A program made the translations under genes and the position numbers. Positions 31,842-41,978 of a DNA stretch of 64,000 nt are shown in pieces. Under the pieces are notes generated by a model. It was not told the origin of the DNA, searched no databases, and saw only the letters and a program-made list of their open reading frames with translations. The stretch is taken from contig NAJO01000005.1 of NCBI GenBank assembly GCA_002077065.1, forward strand, positions 620,001 through 684,000, given 5' to 3'. Numbering within the stretch: the first letter of the stretch is position 1; every line of letters starts with the position of its first letter. This DNA comes from Cryoendolithus antarcticus. Its lineage: Eukaryota; Ascomycota; Dothideomycetes; Cladosporiales; Cladosporiaceae.

Positions 31842-32138
31842 ATGTCTTCTTCCTGGGATCAGCTGCGCCAAATGTGGCATCAGTCAGTGTACGAGCCTCC
31901 CTTCCTCAGCCAGTACCCCAACGGACGCACCTTCTACAGGGACGACAGACTAGGCCATTGGGGGCATTCTGGTGTCGCGCGAGGACGCTACTACATGGGT
32001 CTCCAACACTACTATCAGGACGGAAACAATTATTACCAGCCGAACTTCGTTGGGGGACCGAGGTACAGGACTCCGGGCAGGTGTTGTGGGCCTGGTTTGA
32101 ACGATTTGGGTACTTTTGGCAGGAGGTATCGGTGGTAG
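31842..32138 (+). CDS. Small Tyr/Gly/Arg-rich protein
   Basis: 98 residues, single exon, ATG at 31842 directly after a CT-rich leader. The composition is strongly aromatic and flexible: Trp, Tyr, Gly, Arg and Asn dominate (MSSSWDQLRQMWHQSVYEPP, GLQHYYQDGNNYYQPNFVGG, ending GTFGRRYRW). There is one CC pair and no hydrophobic signal sequence, so secretion is unlikely. I know no family. The TATA-like box upstream and coherent composition make a real gene more likely than not, but this needs transcript support. Confidence 0.45.
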   Translation: MSSSWDQLRQMWHQSVYEPPFLSQYPNGRTFYRDDRLGHWGHSGVARGRYYMGLQHYYQDGNNYYQPNFVGGPRYRTPGRCCGPGLNDLGTFGRRYRW

Positions 32139-32458
32139 GTCATGTCCGCGGCGGGATGTACCAAATAATGCGGTGCAAGGTTGAAAGTGGCAGGCAACGT
32201 TCTGAGCAGATGTGAAGGAGTTTTTGCTTCCATTTAATGTTCAATATCTAGGGATAACTGCTGTACTCCGTGTCCCTTAGTTCCCAGGCTCAAATCACCT
32301 TACTCGACCTCCCCGGTCGTTCCAACTTGTGTTCATGATGATACTGTGCACAAGCCACTTCACTCCAATCGACACTACGCCATGGCTTCTGGTACAACAA
32401 TTTCCCACCAGCAATGACACTGTTTCGCTCATCATCTTGCTAAAGTCAGGTCTCGTCG
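32139..32458. other. Intergenic, convergent 3' ends
   Basis: About 320 nt between the mini-protein and the 3' end of the exonuclease-like gene. Nothing further is recognised. Confidence 0.4.
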
Positions 32459-34048
32459 TCACTCGTCCGTCTCCTCCACTACCCCATTGTCGAACGCCTT
32501 CAGCTCAGGCGACACCTTGTTCATAGCCAGCTTCGAATTCTTCTTATACCCGCCGGGCATGCGTGACAATATCAAACGGTCCAGCGTCTCCTGCTTGATG
32601 ATGTCCGCTGCCGCATCAGTCATGAGTCTGTGCGTGGCGAAGTGGTCGTAGAGGATAAGCAGGTAAGCAACGTCGTTGGTGGCGTAGGCCACGAGCGACT
32701 GGGGAAGCGGGCGGATGGTGAAGGGATCGGTTGGTGGGGTGAAGGTTGAGACTTCCGTGGTAAGGACGGGAGCTTCGGCGTCCGAAGGAACGAGGGTCGG
32801 ACTGCTGGTAGACGAGACTGGAGAGCCTTCAGCGCCAACAGCGACTGGGCTATCGTTTTTCATGCCGTTCGTAGATGTGTCCGAAGCCTTGGATCCGCAG
32901 AGACGCAATCTCTCAGCCAGCTCGCGCTCGCACCTGTAGACGTTTGCGGCGATCTCCTGAGCTAACAAGCGATCAGCATCGGACTTCTTCTTCGCGAGAA
33001 CCTTGTCTCTCGCCTTCCAGTCGCCGTCATAGAATTCATGCTCTGACTCTGCAACGTCGAACCCGTGCTGAATCGCGACGACGCCCCAATACTTGACGGC
33101 TTCGAAGCGGGACAAGGTGTCGTTCGCGATAGTGGTATTCTGGAGACGCTGGGTAGTCACTTGCTTCATTCCCTTCAAGCTCGCACGCGACTTGCCCCTG
33201 TTCCTAGTAATGATATCCATGAGTTGGATGTCGTGGATGCCACGCAGAGTGATGCCGTAGAGCGCGTAGAGAGCTTCGGCATCGCCACGGCAGTCGAACA
33301 TGACCTTTTCGCGATCAGAGTCTTCGAGGATGGACTTGAGAGAGACTTGCTCGTCGTCGATGGCCGTGGTGGTAGTGAAGGCCGCAGCGCCGAGTGTAGC
33401 GACGTCAACCAGGTAGGCATGGTCGAGGGAGCCGATGAAGATTTGAATCATCGAGATTGTTCCATCACATCCCAGCTTACGACCCTCAGCGTTGACGCTA
33501 AGATCCGGATTGTCACCGGTGCGCTTTGCGCCTTCAACGACAGCCACCAACATCTCCTTGAGACCCTCAATCGAGTCCACCATCGTAGCGCTGGGCAGAG
33601 GAAGATCAACCATGTGGTGACCCATAGCCTCGCGCATCCTCTCACGCGGAGAGCGAGTGTCGACATTCTTGATAAGGAGCAGCATCTCGTACAGCTCCAC
33701 CGCCATGTCATGCAGCTTCAGATCGTTGACAAGATGCGAAGTCATGTGCTTATGAAGGCCATTCTTTATGTTGCGCAGTGCGCCGACGAGCGATTCGGCT
33801 TGGTTCTCAAGCTTCTCGTAGGCTGGAGTCTGGAAGATCGAGGTCGGGCAAAACGAAGTCTTGAACGCCATGGTACACTCTCGCAGCAGACCGTCGAAGT
33901 CCATGGATGTGGGTATTGTCTTTTTGAGGGTAGGATTATCTGCAAGACTCTCCAGCGAAATGATTCTCTTGCGATTGGAGATGTATGCCGTGGGCGTAGC
34001 AGACTGCTCGCAGCCGTGCGAACCATCGATAGCAGAGGATGCTGCCAT
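32459..34048 (-). CDS. 3'-5' exonuclease (RNase D/DEDD)-like protein with altered motif I
   Basis: One exon of 529 residues; start at the ATG 34048 (MAASSAIDGSHG), since the frame above it has only a GTG. The exonuclease-like domain spans about 180-320 plus a late part. Motif I reads LSVNAEGRKLG, so the first catalytic Asp of the D-x-E pair is Asn186 while Glu188 is kept. Motif II is FDCRGDAEALYALYGI, followed by GIHDIQLMDIITR. A motif III candidate VAYATNDVAYLLILYDHF lies near residue 475, after a long Ser/Thr/Pro-rich insert. The family degrades or trims RNA from the 3' end with two metal ions, but loss of an acidic ligand suggests weak or no catalysis here. A truncated paralogue lies at 48145-48852. 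Confidence 0.8.
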   Translation of the reverse strand: MAASSAIDGSHGCEQSATPTAYISNRKRIISLESLADNPTLKKTIPTSMDFDGLLRECTMAFKTSFCPTSIFQTPAYEKLENQAESLVGALRNIKNGLHKHMTSHLVNDLKLHDMAVELYEMLLLIKNVDTRSPRERMREAMGHHMVDLPLPSATMVDSIEGLKEMLVAVVEGAKRTGDNPDLSVNAEGRKLGCDGTISMIQIFIGSLDHAYLVDVATLGAAAFTTTTAIDDEQVSLKSILEDSDREKVMFDCRGDAEALYALYGITLRGIHDIQLMDIITRNRGKSRASLKGMKQVTTQRLQNTTIANDTLSRFEAVKYWGVVAIQHGFDVAESEHEFYDGDWKARDKVLAKKKSDADRLLAQEIAANVYRCERELAERLRLCGSKASDTSTNGMKNDSPVAVGAEGSPVSSTSSPTLVPSDAEAPVLTTEVSTFTPPTDPFTIRPLPQSLVAYATNDVAYLLILYDHFATHRLMTDAAADIIKQETLDRLILSRMPGGYKKNSKLAMNKVSPELKAFDNGVVEETDE

Positions 34049-34557
34049 CTTGACTGAAAATTTATATATCGGGTTCGTGTAGGCGTACTCGGTTGTTTGA
34101 AGGGGAGAGGAGGGTGGTGTACAAAGAGATGCCCCAGGGGTAGTGGTCGGATTGGATGCTCCGTCGAAGAAGAAGTGCAAGAGTATGACTGTTCCATCGA
34201 TCCAGTGTAGCCAAAAATAAATAAATAGTCCATCCAGCGTCAGCCCACGTGCCACTCGCTAAACCTCTGTCCTTTAAATTGCCATATTCTTCACTTCTTG
34301 GCTTGTGAATGTGTCCAATTGTCGCAAAGAGGTTTAGCGTTGTGGTTTGAGGCGAAAAGTCTGCCTTGAGGGTCCTTTAGCGTGGCGCTAGTAGCAATCC
34401 GGAGGAAAGTGAAGTGAAAGGAAATTTGAAAAATAGCATGTGAATCATATATCCACTTATCGACACGCGAGAGGAAGGCAAGGACAGCAGCACCTACTGT
34501 AGCATGGTGCGCGTGTAGAGTCCTGAAGTAGCTGCGGCGGCAGGGAGACCTTTCAAT
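34049..34557. other. Intergenic region
   Basis: Promoter side of the exonuclease-like gene and 3' side of the transporter gene (both minus-strand). An acceptor-like pyrimidine tract with CAG just before the ATG at 34048 may mark a 5' UTR intron. Confidence 0.35.
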
Positions 34558-35964
34558 CTACGCAGAGGCAGCAGCCTGAGACGCCTTCAGGCTTCCCACG
34601 ACCGCGAAGCAGATCAGTGGTGATATTGCGTAAGACACCTAGCATGCTTTGGTTAGCATGTGCTCACATTATCGATCAAGGGTAGGGTCTTACCGTCAGA
34701 AACTTCGCGATGCTCATTCTCTCCCCTTCCTCAGCTCCGTACGTATCAGCCATAGCTGTCAGGCTCAACGCGGGAGGACCGGTAGGCATCAACATCATGG
34801 CAAACCACAGCATCGGGTCTTCGCTAAGCGTGCCTGTCTTTGTGGCCAGAACGTAGATCACAGGGATCGAGATCGCCGGCCAGATCACAAATCTCACGAT
34901 TGAGACCAGCACGAAGGGACCCCAGGGCATCGTACCCGAGGCTTCGCCTTTCTTCCACTTCAGCATCGCCGTCGACAGCTTGATGCCGACGACTATGACT
35001 TGCAGAGCGGCGAACAGATCTCCAACGTTGCGCAGGGCGGAGGTAAGCCAGGCATCCAGGTAGCCGCCTTCGTCCTGGGTGGAGAAGAACAGGCGATGCA
35101 GCGGTGGAGTCAGACCAATGAGCGCGCCAAGGATAGCACCGATGACGGGCGGGTTGACGAACTGGTAGAGAAAGAGAAGAGTCTCTTGAGCCCAGTGAGG
35201 CAGTGGGTCGTACAAAGCGTGCCACTTGGACGAGGTCTTGAGAGTTGCGCGAGTGATGCCTCGCGCTACAGGGCGAGGAAGAAGCGAGGTCTCTTCATTC
35301 GTTTGCGAAGCTTCGCGGATCTGAGACTCAAGAATCTCGTCCGGGTCTTCTCCAAGGTGGTCTTCTTCCTTGCGCTCCGAAGCATCCATGTCTTCGGAGC
35401 AGTCAAGGAACTTTGGCCCGAGAGCGAAAGTCAGCGAGTTGCTGATCATTGCGTTCACCAGGAAATAGCTCTTAGCGCGGTCGACGAGACCGGACGAGCT
35501 GTCGATGCTGTCGAGTATTCCCGCAGCGTCTAGTGCTTGTACCAAGAGTAGGGGTAAGCTCGTCGTGTTGTTGAACGCTAAAGCTGGGGTGATCCAGGAG
35601 GGCATCTTGAAGATCCGCGTCAACCCCAAGCCGAAAAGCAAGGAAATCAGCTGGTAAGCCATGCTCCAGATGAGGATTGGGACATATCGAATAGCCTATG
35701 ATCGTCAGTGGCAAGATTGTACGCTCAGCTTGCCATGGTAGGGATACTTACCGTGTCGAGATGCAGCTCTGACCCAACATTGACGATCAACAATGCCGGT
35801 AAAAAAAGCCTCACGCATACTTTCGAGATCTCTTTCGATGATGTCTCACCAATGAGCTGGAATTGAGACGCTACAACGCCGGCAAAGATGGTAAGCAATA
35901 CAGCCACTGAAGCTTGTAGAGCGCCCAGAAAAGGTACGATCAGCTCAGAGGCGTCTTGAACCAT
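34558..35964 (-). CDS. Auxin efflux carrier (AEC) family transporter
   Basis: Three exons on the minus strand: 35964-35752, 35695-34694, 34638-34558 (431 residues), with GT-AG introns of 56 and 55 nt in phase 0. The first exon begins MVQDASELIVPFLGALQASV. Junctions read LHLDT|AIRYVPILIWS and AKFLT|VSYAISPLIC. Ten or so hydrophobic segments fall into two five-helix halves separated by a charged cytosolic loop (residues about 155-215, with KEEDHLGEDPDEILE). Family landmarks are FNNTTSLPLLLVQAL in the first half and LMPTGPPALSLTAMAD in the second. Fungal members such as ECM3 act in the ER or plasma membrane; the substrate here is unknown. Confidence 0.88.
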
Positions 35965-36882
35965 AGCTGCGGTATACCTAGACGACGAGGAGGGTGTGCA
36001 GAAAGCATGGCAGAAGAGCACGCGACCTTATCAGACGCAAAGAGAGCTCATGTAGAAAAGGAATGTCATTACCGGCACGTCATCCGAGAGATTGTGTTGG
36101 AGAGAGGGGAGATATGAGAAAGATCGATTTACCGAGATCAACCCCCTGAGGCTGCTTCTGCGCATTGGGAAGGCTAAGAAGCGAGAGTCAGAATGATGAT
36201 GAGGAGCCACTGGAAGCTGCCACTTCATTGCCATTGCGGCGCCAGAATGCGGAAAGCCGTTGACTTCTGGAGAAGGGCAGCGACTGCTATTAGGTAAGCC
36301 GAACTCAGATGTGACCCCAGAGCGGGAGGCTCAAACTAGCCGCCGCCGCATGATGTCGATCTGAGATGCGGCCCTCGGTGTCGCCTGGCAGTCGCAGTAC
36401 CTAAGCACCTCTCTGACTGCACCCTCGTATCTGCGCGGTCCACCTCGTTATTCCAGTCGGTCTCTCGAGATAGTACCCCTGACCCTTCCTCCGCTCCGCC
36501 CATCACCGACTTCAGTCACCCTTGCGATCTTGCATCAGCCCTCCACCGCACGTTCCACTACTGCACTCCCGGAGTGATTGCATCACCATCGAGAAATCGC
36601 CAGTCGCTATCGGGCCCCTACTTGGAATTTCCCATTTCGCGGCCTGAATGCGAAGATGGTTGTCAACGATACGCGGAAACGCGTGTTGAGGCAGTTGAAC
36701 TCAAGGTGGATTAAGGGTCGCATTGTAAGTGCTATGGACAATGCATGGAACGTTGCATTGCACGAGCATGTGCGCCGAGCGCAGCAAAAAATCGACATGC
36801 AATGCGCCGGAGGCTACCATGCGGAATGCTAATATGCACATAGCCGCTACTCCACGCCATCGTCTTCCTCATCCAGATCACC
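35965..36882. promoter_or_regulatory. Divergent intergenic region
   Basis: 918 nt between the AEC transporter (minus) and the Mpv17/PMP22 gene (plus). It contains both promoters. No credible gene or repeat was found inside. Confidence 0.4.
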
Positions 36883-37763
36883 ATGGTCTCTATACTGATA
36901 CGCAAGTTCAATGGCTACTACGCCAGCCGACCAGTCCTTACCACAATGATCACCAACGCCGTACGTTCCTCCCACACGCCACTCCATCTTTCTAGCTCAG
37001 CTATCTGACACCCTCAATCAGGTCCTCGGTGGTATAGCAGACACAGTCGCCCAAACCCTCACAGCAGTCCGCATGCGGCGCGAACGACGGAATTCTCTAG
37101 CCGCCGGCGACGCCCCTCGCGACGACTTCTTCTCGATAGAGATCCAAGAGCTCGATAAGAAAGTGCCTTGGCCGGAGAACGATTGGACATCGCCTGCGTC
37201 GAAGAGAGGACCGCCGCCGTTCGACTTTGAGAGGACGGTCAGGTTCATGGCGTACCCTTTCATCATGACTCCATTGCAGCATAAGTGGTTCGCGTTCTTG
37301 AGTAAGACGTTTCCGTTGGTAGCAGGACATGCTACGGTGGCGGCGATGAAGAGGGTGGCGTTTGATCAATTGCTTTTTGCGCCTGTTGGTCGGTACACTT
37401 GAGAGGTTACGGGGAGATGCAGAAGTGCTGACAGGATCCCAGGGCTGGCGTGCTTCTTCACTTTCATGACAGTAGCAGAGGGCGGTGGAAAGCGAGCGGT
37501 CATTCGGAAATTTCAGGACGTCTACATCCCGGCGCTGAAGGCGAACTTTCTGGTCTGGCCACTGGTGCAAGCGCTGAACTTCCGGATAGTGCCAATACAA
37601 TTTCAGATCGTGAGTAACAGCAATCTTGAACTTGCGAGGGAACGTCCACTGACAATCGCAGCCATTCGTCAGCACGATAGGAATAGCATGGACTGCATAT
37701 CTGTCTCTCACGAACTCGGCCGACCCAGAAGTCGTTAGTCAACTCGAGGTACCCATCGTATGA
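36883..37763 (+). CDS. Mpv17/PMP22 family membrane protein
   Basis: Four exons: 36883-36960, 37022-37388, 37443-37609, 37662-37763 (237 residues). The junctions give TTMITNA|VLGGIADTVAQT, FAPV|GLACFFTFMTVAEG and PIQFQI|PFVSTIGIAWTAYLS, all with GT-AG borders. The family core is clear: the N-terminal NGYYASRPVLTTMITN, RFMAYPFIMTPLQHKWFAFL, LKANFLVWPLVQALNFRIVP and the terminal WTAYLSLTNSADP. Four short membrane spans are expected. Members reside in the inner mitochondrial or peroxisomal membrane and form small pores or help keep metabolite balance. A hydrophilic loop of about 35 residues after the first span is longer than in animal Mpv17 and is usual for the fungal subgroup. Confidence 0.92.
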
Positions 37764-38173
37764 GTGCTTTGGGGAAGAGCATAGGAAAGGGCGCATTGGA
37801 CGTCTGGATGGTGCATTGTGCTTATCGCAAGGCGTTGGTGGCTTCAGACTGGGTGCATCTGTATGGCGTTCAAGCATGGACCAGATAAGGTTGGGTGCGA
37901 TCCATCTGCGCAACTCCTCATCTATCGACGAATCTCTCGTCTGCAGTACTTTCACCCGCATTGATCCTCACGTCACGCGAATCACTCACGAATCTCGGCG
38001 CGACTCGGAGCATGACATCGCGCCTGCCCCGCAACGCCAGTCTTGAGTTTGGTGGGGCACAATTTCCAATGAGAGCTCTCTTCTTTTTGTTGACATCGTT
38101 GCTGATCGACACATTTACATAACTCAGACCGATTTAGCTACTTTTCTCCTGTCTCAATCTCATCACAACAACT
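37764..38173. promoter_or_regulatory. PGK1 upstream region
   Basis: About 410 nt upstream of PGK1. Near the ATG it becomes CT-rich (CTTTTCTCCTGTCTC near 38141), as in many highly expressed fungal genes. No further site is assigned. Confidence 0.45.
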
Positions 38174-38666
38174 ATGTCTCTCTCCAACAAGCTCAGCATC
38201 GCTGACGTCGACCTCAAGGGCAAGCGAGTCCTGATCCGCGTCGACTTCAACGTGCCCCTCGACAAAGAGACCAACTCCAAGATAACAAACAACCAACGCA
38301 TCGTCGGCGCCCTCCCCACGATCAAATACGCAATCGATAATGGCGCCAAAGCCGTCATTCTCATGTCCCATCTCGGCCGGCCAGACGGCAAAGCAAACCC
38401 GAAGTACTCGCTCAAGCCCGTCGCCGCCGAGCTAGAGAAACTGCTAGACGGCAAGAAAGTCACCTTCACTTCGGACTGCGTGGGTAAGGAGGTCGAGGAG
38501 ACCGTCAACAGCACGAAAGATGGCGGCGTTGTGTTGCTAGAGAACTTGCGCTTTCACATCGAGGAAGAGGGCAGCGCGAAGGACAAGGATGGCAACAAGA
38601 CGAAAGCCGATAAGGCGGACGTGGAGAAGTTCCGGAAAGGTCTGACAGCGCTCGGGGACATCTACA

Positions 38667-38697
<31 letters not shown>

Positions 38698-39436
38698 TCA
38701 CAGCTCAATGGTCGGCGTTGACCTGCCGCAGAAAGCCGCCGGCTTCTTGATGAAGAAGGAGCTGGAGTACTTCGCCAAGGCTCTCGAGTCGCCGAAGCGG
38801 CCATTCTTGGCTATCCTGGGAGGCGCGAAGGTGAGCGATAAGATCCAGTTGATTGAGAATTTGCTGGACAAGGTTGATTCGCTGCTGGTTTGTGGCGGTA
38901 TGGCGTTCACGTTCAAGAAGACGCTGGATGGGATGAAGATTGGGAACTCGCTTTTTGATGAGGCGGGCGCGAAGAAGGTGCCTGAGCTCATGGAGAAGGC
39001 GAAGAAGAATAATGTCAAGGTCGTCCTGCCCGTCGACTTTGTCACGGCTTCGAAGTTCGCTGCTGATGCCGAGACGGGCTATGCTACGGATAGCGAAGGC
39101 ATTCCTGAGGGCTGGATGGGGCTTGATTGCGGCGAGAAGAGCATCAAGCTCGCGGAGGAGACTATCAACGCTGCGGAGACGATTCTGTGGAACGGGCCTC
39201 CTGGAGTGTTTGAGATGGACAAGTTCGCCAACGGCACGAAGAAGACTATGGATGCTGCCGTTGCGGCGGCTGGAAAGGGCAAGATCGTGATCATCGGAGG
39301 CGGTGATACTGCGACTGTGGCGGCGAAGTATGGCGTGGAGGAGAAGTTGAGCCATGTGTCTACAGGAGGCGGAGCGAGTTTGGAACTGCTGGAAGGTAAG
39401 GAACTGCCGGGCGTGACGGCTTTGAGCAGTAAGTGA
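38174..39436 (+). CDS. PGK1: 3-phosphoglycerate kinase
   Basis: A single 420-residue exon from the ATG at 38174. The sequence follows PGK from end to end: [17 protein letters not shown] (substrate-binding Asp/Asn), [50 protein letters not shown] (Gly-rich nucleotide contact), [11 protein letters not shown], and the C-terminal [15 protein letters not shown] plus [15 protein letters not shown]. It catalyses the reversible phosphoryl transfer between 1,3-bisphosphoglycerate and ADP in cytosolic glycolysis and gluconeogenesis. All catalytic residues visible by motif are intact. Codon use looks biased to C-ending codons in the first half, fitting strong expression. Confidence 0.98.
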
Positions 39437-39684
39437 GGAACACCGCGTGAGGACCTGGGCTGTAAGTGACCCGGCGTGAAGATAGAGAGACTCGGTCGGT
39501 GCTGTGAGGGTACTCGCTGGAATGCAGTGCACGCTGTCTATCTTGTGGCCAAGCAAAGTCGTACCGGGTTGCAAGTCCCTTTCCTCGATTACACCCGCTT
39601 CATACAAGGTGGCTGTCTTGTTCCGCTCTCTCGTGCTTGACCGCTGTAGCCTCACTATTGTTCTCACGTGCAGGGCCCGATCGC

Positions 39685-40278
39685 TCAGTTGTAGCTTCTC
39701 ACAACACCAGCTTGATCTGCTTCCCGTCGTGCTAGGTTCTCCTTCGCCGTCTGTGCGAGCGTCTCGGTCTGTGTCTGCGCCTTCTGCGCGGAGAGCTGTT
39801 TGCCCAGCTTGCCGCTATTCTGTGTGCGGGAAGAGTTCAGTCGATCCTGTGTGGCTGATTAGCCAACTTTCGTGCGGAAGCTCTGGTTCGTAGTCGCTGT
39901 TGCCAGATGGAGCTTCGATCAGCAGCATGGCGAGCTGACTCGGACGACATGCAAGTCTCATAGCCACGCCGTCGCGACCATTCTCGGCGCCGCCTGTCCA
40001 GCAACCCTCGGCTTCTGCATCTTCACCCCACCCTTCTTCAATGACGAAGTACTTGTACGCACCTCAGCCGCCCGTCTCGCCGCCTCGCCCGGACTCAGCT
40101 GCCCTCCTGCTGTTGCGGCGACGGGGTTCGCGCCTAGTGTCCTTCCAGCCTGTGGTGCGGAGATCTTGGCGCTCGTCGCTCCGGTTCCTGCGGGTCGTGC
40201 TGCGGATGCGCCGAGCGTGCGGCCTTCACCTGAGAAGTTCTGGTCGGAGGAGGAGGGCTTGCCGAAGCAGTTGCCCAT
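39685..40278 (-). CDS. Small acylated-anchor protein (N-myristoylation/palmitoylation candidate)
   Basis: Two exons on the minus strand, 40278-40027 and 39819-39685 (128 residues), with a relatively long 207-nt GT-AG intron in phase 0. The N-terminus MGNCFGKPSSSDQNFSG has Gly2 and Cys4, the classical MG-x-C signal for N-myristoylation followed by palmitoylation, so membrane anchoring is likely. The middle is Ala/Gly/Thr-rich with the repeat GRTLG. Exon 2 encodes a basic, Gln-rich helix (GKLGKQLSAQKAQTQTETLA, ending VVRSYN). Small proteins with this start and a C-terminal Lys/Gln helix are widespread in filamentous fungi, without known function. The gene converges with PGK1. Confidence 0.8.
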
Positions 40279-40556
40279 TGCGAGGGAGGGATTGTCGTTG
40301 AGTGAAGGGGGGAGTGAGGTAAGTGTAGGTGGTGCAGTGAGGGTAGGTGCAGGTGGGGTGTGGAGTCGCGATTGCCACGTGCTTGCACACCCTGGTCAGC
40401 TTTGGGTGCGGGGGGATTGACCACCTTGATGACAGGGCTGGTTCTTGTGACATCGTCACTTTGCGATTGGCAATGGCAAGTTATTGACTTGACCAGCATT
40501 CTGGCATCTGGACGGGCTCTACATGGTCTGCAAGATCACGACATGAAGTGAACGCC
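40279..40556. promoter_or_regulatory. Divergent promoter region, acylated-anchor and zinc-finger genes
   Basis: 278 nt between the two ATGs (40278 minus, 40557 plus). It includes the mini-uORF at 40543-40551. Confidence 0.45.
40543..40551 (+). promoter_or_regulatory. Two-codon upstream ORF
   Basis: ATG-AAG-TGA ending five bases before the main ATG at 40557. If it is in the transcript it could limit translation of the zinc-finger protein. Transcript start is unknown. Confidence 0.35.
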
Positions 40557-41978
40557 ATGATGGACTACCCTCGTCCCATCAGCGGCATGGAACCTTCGAC
40601 ACAGGACCTCCAGCCACCCAGCTCGACGGCGCAGCATGAGAACGCATACACCTTCGCCAACTACGACGAGGTCTTTTGCTGTGATCTACCTTGCTCAGCC
40701 AGCTCGCCTTGTGAACCATGTTGGGAGCCTCACAGTCCCGAGCCATGCTGTACTGGCGATGCCGCGGCAGTAGTCCACGCGCCATGCGATATTCCACACG
40801 ATTACTGCAGTCTCCCCCCAGAAGTGCATGTGCCCTGCCACGATCTCGGATGCGACGACCCAGCCATAGCAGGATGTTGCGATGATCCATCATGCGACGA
40901 AGGTCCAGACCCCTGCTGTGAAGTAGCACCGGCAGCCTGCACGACGTGTTGCATGTCCGACATCTGTCCATCTCACGGCCACTCGCATGTCGACCACCTT
41001 TACGGCTACGTACCCTGGCATCGACCCTTACAGCCTCCGACCTATCATCAGAAGTCTCCTGCTGCCTGCTGCGACCCAGCCTGCACTTCAGATCCCGACA
41101 TGTCCTCCCTGCTCACAGCAGCCCTCCATCAGCCACCAACGCCCTACCAGACCTCCCCCAACACCACCCGCAGCACTCCCGCGAGCTCGACCTCATCTCG
41201 CCCCTCAACATCACGAGGCGGCCACCGTCGACTGCAAGGGGCCACGGTAGTCTCCGCCCAGACAGGCCTCTACACCTGCCACTGGTCCCACCCAGCGCCC
41301 TGCTCCCTCAGCTTTCCCACCCCGCAAGCTCTTCACACCCACATCCTCACTACCCACCTCCACAGCACGCACACCTCGCACCCCTGTCATTGGGCCGGCT
41401 GCTCAGCACCCCCATTTCCCACAAAACCAAAGCTCATCCGCCACCTGCACTCCCACACCCAATTCAAACCGCACGCCTGCCACATCCCAGGCTGTGGTGC
41501 AGCTTTTGTGACCAGCCAGCAACTGAACGTCCACCTCAAAACCCACACCGGCGAGCGACCCTACGCCTGCCCGCACCCAACCTGCAACAAGACCTTCGCC
41601 TACCGCGATCTCCTGAAAACGCACCTGCGCTCCGCCTGCCACGGCACACCAGTCAAGAAGTTCCTCTGCCACATTTGCGGTGAAGGCTTCAGCGACTCTT
41701 CGAATCGTGCCAAGCATGTGAGAGGCGTGCATGACAGCGAGGCGGGCGTGGGATGTCCGGATTGCGCGTATGTTGATACGAGAAGGGAGGGGCTGAGGAG
41801 GCATTTCGAGGGGACGGGGCATGGGAAGTCGTTGTTAGAGGGTGGGGAGGGGGCTTGGGAAATGTGGTTTGGGGAGATGTTGAGTTTGAGAAGGAGGGGG
41901 AAGAGGAAGAGGGGGGTGACGGAGGAGGTTGAGGGGACGGGGATGGCGAGGATCGGGGAGGGTATGATGAGTTTGTGA
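40557..41978 (+). CDS. C2H2 zinc-finger protein with Cys-rich N-terminus
   Basis: One exon of 473 residues; two tandem ATGs open it (40557, 40560). Residues 41-180 hold about 23 cysteines and many His/Pro (FCCDLPCSASSPCEPCWEPH, CCEVAPAACTTCCMSDICP). A Ser/Thr/Pro linker follows, then six C2H2 fingers: CHWSHPAPCSLSFPTPQALH, CHWAGCSAPPFPTKPKLIRH, CHIPGCGAAFVTSQQLNVHL with the TGERPYAC linker, CPHPTCNKTFAYRDLLKTHL, CHICGEGFSDSSNRAKH and a weaker CPDCAYVDTRREGLRRH. The tail is basic (RRRGKRKRG). It is probably a nuclear transcription factor. The Cys/His-rich N-terminus plus paired fingers recalls zinc- or copper-responsive regulators such as Zap1/ZafA, but I cannot assign orthology. Confidence 0.8.
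   Translation: MMDYPRPISGMEPSTQDLQPPSSTAQHENAYTFANYDEVFCCDLPCSASSPCEPCWEPHSPEPCCTGDAAAVVHAPCDIPHDYCSLPPEVHVPCHDLGCDDPAIAGCCDDPSCDEGPDPCCEVAPAACTTCCMSDICPSHGHSHVDHLYGYVPWHRPLQPPTYHQKSPAACCDPACTSDPDMSSLLTAALHQPPTPYQTSPNTTRSTPASSTSSRPSTSRGGHRRLQGATVVSAQTGLYTCHWSHPAPCSLSFPTPQALHTHILTTHLHSTHTSHPCHWAGCSAPPFPTKPKLIRHLHSHTQFKPHACHIPGCGAAFVTSQQLNVHLKTHTGERPYACPHPTCNKTFAYRDLLKTHLRSACHGTPVKKFLCHICGEGFSDSSNRAKHVRGVHDSEAGVGCPDCAYVDTRREGLRRHFEGTGHGKSLLEGGEGAWEMWFGEMLSLRRRGKRKRGVTEEVEGTGMARIGEGMMSL

Noticed and set aside
26440..32200. A secondary-metabolite or effector gene cluster
   Set aside because: No polyketide synthase, NRPS, terpene cyclase, P450 or cluster-specific regulator is present, and none of the small proteins here has a signal peptide.
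38705..39667. A 320-codon open frame antisense to PGK1
   Set aside because: It mirrors the strongly codon-biased PGK1 frame, starts outside any sensible context and resembles no protein. Antisense openness is expected from codon bias.
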